From Brachypodius melanocephalos (taxonomy: Eukaryota > Chordata > Aves > Passeriformes > Pycnonotidae), in contig VZSR01003803.1 of assembly GCA_013398615.1 (NCBI GenBank), positions 64,723,604 through 64,787,603 of the forward strand: a DNA stretch of 64,000 bases. The letters are read 5' to 3'. How positions within the stretch are numbered: the stretch's first letter is position 1; each line of letters begins with the position of its first letter. The notes under the pieces are model-generated. The model ran no database searches and was not told where the DNA came from. It saw nothing but the letters and a program-made list of their open reading frames with translations. The translations under genes and the position numbers were made by a program. Below, one piece after another: positions 60,868-64,000 of this stretch.

Positions 60868-63800
60868 GGTTACAGACCTTTATCATTAGGCAAGGATTGG
60901 CCTTTAAGTCTCATTTTTCAGTTACTTCGCTCTTCCAGGAGGAAAACAACAGGGGAAGAATAAGAAAACCTATGAATAGTTATGCATAAGTGCAGCTGAC
61001 CCTCCATAGAAGCATGTGGAAAATGTAGTGAAAAGTCCAGCAGTTCTTTCACCAACTCACAGAAAGCAAAGGGGCTGAATAGCAAAAGCTGTTCAACACT
61101 CAGATTTAAGGAGAAAGAAGGGAAAGGAGAATGAATTTCTGTTAGCCTGCAGTCAATATGCAGTATAAGCAATTTTCTGTGAGATTTAAACAGAATTTAC
61201 AGTATCATAAGCCTTCCCTTGTGAGTCCAGCCCTTTATTCCACTGAAACATCATTGCAGTTTAGCTCTATTGGCATTTTCAGATGAGGAGCCAATTTACT
61301 GAGCTGAGGTTTTTTCTCAAAGGAAAGAATTTCCAATTGAAAGATGTTTTGGGTTCAAAGAAAAATGAAAAGCACTTAATTTGTCTACTCAGAAGTACTT
61401 TCAAAAATACACAAACAGGGATTCCCCAGGGAACCAGTCTGTAATTACTCAGATGTCCTGAGGATGTCTGGGACCCTCTAAGAAAAGCACAGATAATCCC
61501 AAACCTATGCCTGTGCTTCCTGTTACTATTTGTGAAGTCAAATTTATGAGATTTGAAGCTGGTCTGAGTAATTTTTTAATATATTTCTGCAGTCCTGTTA
61601 CACTGTCCTAGCTCACAATTTTCACTTTCAAATCCATTTTTTCCTATGGGAGGTGAATAATAAAACCTGAAGATTTTTACACATTTGCTGTGTGGAAGAA
61701 GCTGAAATCTATTATACTTTTTAAACAAGGTAGAAACCAAAGATTTTGATGTTTATAAAACATTTTATTAAAAATAACTTCACACAGACAATAGTTTTTC
61801 AACTAGAAATACACATATATGTATCAATTAAATATAGTTTTTATTTTGGAGGGGTTTTTTACATATTTACAAGCCTAATTAGCTTTCTGCTTTCTCTAAG
61901 TGTGGCCACAATTCTCAAACCAGCTGCAAATTTCTCTTTTCAATGACTTGTCGGTGCCTGCCCACTTGCTCAAAAATCAGCAGAACAGGATCCTGGGTCA
62001 ACAACTAACAATAGTGACTTCTGTTTTCTACAATTCCTGACCCTATCTTGCATTCCTAAAATGCAATGGGGACTTTAGATACTCAAATCTTCTTACTTGC
62101 CAAAAGCAGAATAAAAGCAATCTGCTGTCAGCATGTTTTCCCTCTCTGTTTGAATGTAGCAATTTAATCACTTTCAGGAAATTCTCCAAAGTGATGAGCT
62201 TAGACACAAGGGGTTTGATTCTCTTATTTCTCCCTCCAGAGTACTTTAATGGAACAGAGACATTATTTGTATTCATATATTAATTTTCAGGTTAAGAGCA
62301 AGCAGGCTTTTCTTGGAAGAGCATTGTGTTTTGTTAGCAGTTTAAAAGCTAGTGAGTGCAGATGATTTCTGAGGGATTCCAGAGGGATTCCTCCACTCAG
62401 GGAAGCAGTTGTTAACCCTACCTCACTGTGTCCCTGCAGCTGCTGCCCCAGGCAGGGAAGGGATCCCCATGGATCCCCATGGATCCCCCAGTGTTCTGCC
62501 CAGGGCATTCCTGGTACAAATTCCATAGAAATGCATCCCTTTCGAGGGCTGTCTGGTTGAAAGACACCATGAGGTTTTGAAGATACCACAAGGAAAATGG
62601 CAAAGGCATATTCAGGTTTGCAATGCTATAAAGATGGAACCAGCCTGAAAACATCTGATTGACCTGAGAGAGTAGAAAGAGAAAAGCAACAAAAGGCCCA
62701 GATCTTGCCCTGCCTTTGACAAGCACAAAGCTCTGAATCCTCATTTTCATGGGTAACTGGAGGAGCTATGGGTCAAACAAGTTAAGAACAAATCCCAACA
62801 AAGACTGTGGACCTGCTTAGAGACTTCAGCTACTGCAGTAGCAGCAATAAAACTTTCTGCAAAACTCCTCTTCCCATCTTTCTGCTTTTTTTCAGATATT
62901 GAGAAAAAAATAGGAAGTTCTCCCAGCTGAAAGACTGCAGGCACTCTAACAAAGAAGGTACGAAGTAGGTACTGCACATTATATTTCAGTTCCTGAGCAT
63001 CTCTAACTTAATTTTGGTGCTTAATGGGATGCATTCAGTAGGAATCTTCCTTCTTTGAAAATGTCACCATGACTGATGAAAAAGACAGAGAAGATAACCA
63101 TCACAAAATGCTATCAGGGTAAATGTAGGGGATATATATTAACTTTGATGTAAGCCTTTTATGGCATACATAAAAATAAATGATCTTAAAAGTTAATACC
63201 AATCACCAATCACATATATGTGAAATCACAAGAGCCATCAGTGAGTTGTAGATCACTATCTAAGCAACAGGACCCACTTGCTACAGCTCTGGATAAATAA
63301 TATTCACGTAATCTGGCTGTGCTCTCTTTCACATATCTCTGCAAAGCATCATTTCATTATCAAGACTGTTTCTTCCCTGTGAAATGTGAATCTTGCAACA
63401 GAGGCCTGCTGAGATACAGGGCTGAGTGCAATGTGACTCCACCATGCTAATTAACTAACAGGCAGGCTCAATCTCAAAGTAAATGTTAATCTATGTGATT
63501 AGAGAAATTGCTGCACTGGCATTTTCTTTACTGCCTAAAGAAAGCTACTTCAGAGCCATTCTCTACCTTAAATGCCAAACTAGAGCACACTCTCTAGTCC
63601 TGGGCTACCATTCAAATTTGTCCCCCTTCTAAGTTGCTCTATCATAACCCTGATTTGTTAATTTTCTCCTTTTTAAAAGTCAAATATTACAGGAAAACAT
63701 TATAGTATGTGTATACTTATATAGGTATAATATGTGACACTATCAAGATGCAGAATTTAACACGAGTTTTCTTGAAAATGATAAAATTAAACATGACACA

Positions 63801-64000
63801 AAGAAGATATTAAAACAAGATACTCAAAAGAAATCACATTACAACAAAAACAGACTTGGTGAGGAGAACAGAATAAGTTAGACCTCTCTCTAGCTTATTT
63901 CAGAAAAAGACATGGCCTAATACATAAAGTAAACCGCTATTATTATCTATCCCAGGAATGATTCAAGATAATTTTATTTCAATTCAAAGAATGCAAGCAT
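60868..64000. other. Gene-free segment
   Basis: About 3.1 kb of AT-rich unique DNA with the decamer repeat at 62461. Minus frames at 62287-62589 and 62418-62750 overlap each other and the decamer repeat and are unrecognised. Confidence 0.55.
62461..62489. repeat. Three-copy decamer tandem repeat
   Basis: GGATCCCCAT repeated, the third copy ending CCC instead of CAT. It contains three BamHI sites (GGATCC). Confidence 0.95.

Noticed and set aside
1..64000. tRNA, rRNA, snRNA or well-known microRNA genes
   Set aside because: I scanned for conserved landmarks (tRNA B-box, U6 start, let-7, miR-9, miR-124 and similar mature sequences) and found none; a covariance-model search was not possible.

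Overview
This window is vertebrate nuclear DNA, most likely from a bird. The main evidence is five fragments that match the 3' end of avian CR1 LINEs: four inverted (about 7880, 19251, 42188 and 55517) and one forward (52471). The background is AT-rich, interspersed repeats are sparse, and GC-rich CpG patches are short and isolated. One LTR-like block near 49.5-50.5 kb has a 3' end resembling passerine ERVL-type LTRs as I remember them, so a songbird is plausible but unproven. Nothing looks bacterial, and operon or ribosome-binding-site logic does not apply.

No complete protein-coding gene can be supported. All open frames are short (at most about 150 codons), usually overlap frames on the opposite strand, and match no family I recognise; the longest ones cross homopolymers or GC-rich patches. 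The window therefore looks like a gene desert or, more likely given the promoter-like patches, a long intron or 5' region of a large gene.

Layout. 1-5 kb: unique AT-rich DNA with one exon-like block at 1820-2039 (+). 5.06-5.28 kb: a small, very dense CpG patch with GC boxes, followed by a short possible coding first exon (+). 6.6-7.4 kb: the best promoter region. On + it has CCAAT, GC and TATA-like boxes in order; on - it has a possible first exon ending in a consensus GTAAG donor, with a run of 52 T 51 nt into the putative intron. 7.8-38 kb: mostly unique DNA with two CR1 fragments, microsatellites, a pair of diverged dispersed repeats (9497 and 10969) and a few exon-like or conserved-looking blocks. 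38.4-38.8 kb: a second CpG-rich, minus-strand first-exon candidate, also ending in a GTAAGG donor. 41-64 kb: G/T-rich tracts, more CR1, a 100-N assembly gap next to an (AAAG)n microsatellite at 45.3-45.45 kb, the LTR-like block with a triple GATA motif, and a 42-bp A-rich tract at 60.8 kb.

The working model, which is inference, is that the minus-strand candidates at 38.4 and 6.8 kb are alternative first exons of one gene transcribed right to left, with its body to the left of the window. The + strand promoter at 7.1 kb would then drive a divergent transcript. I could not name the gene. I see no convincing new biological system here; the points most worth checking are the paired promoters, the LTR-like block and the diverged repeat pair.
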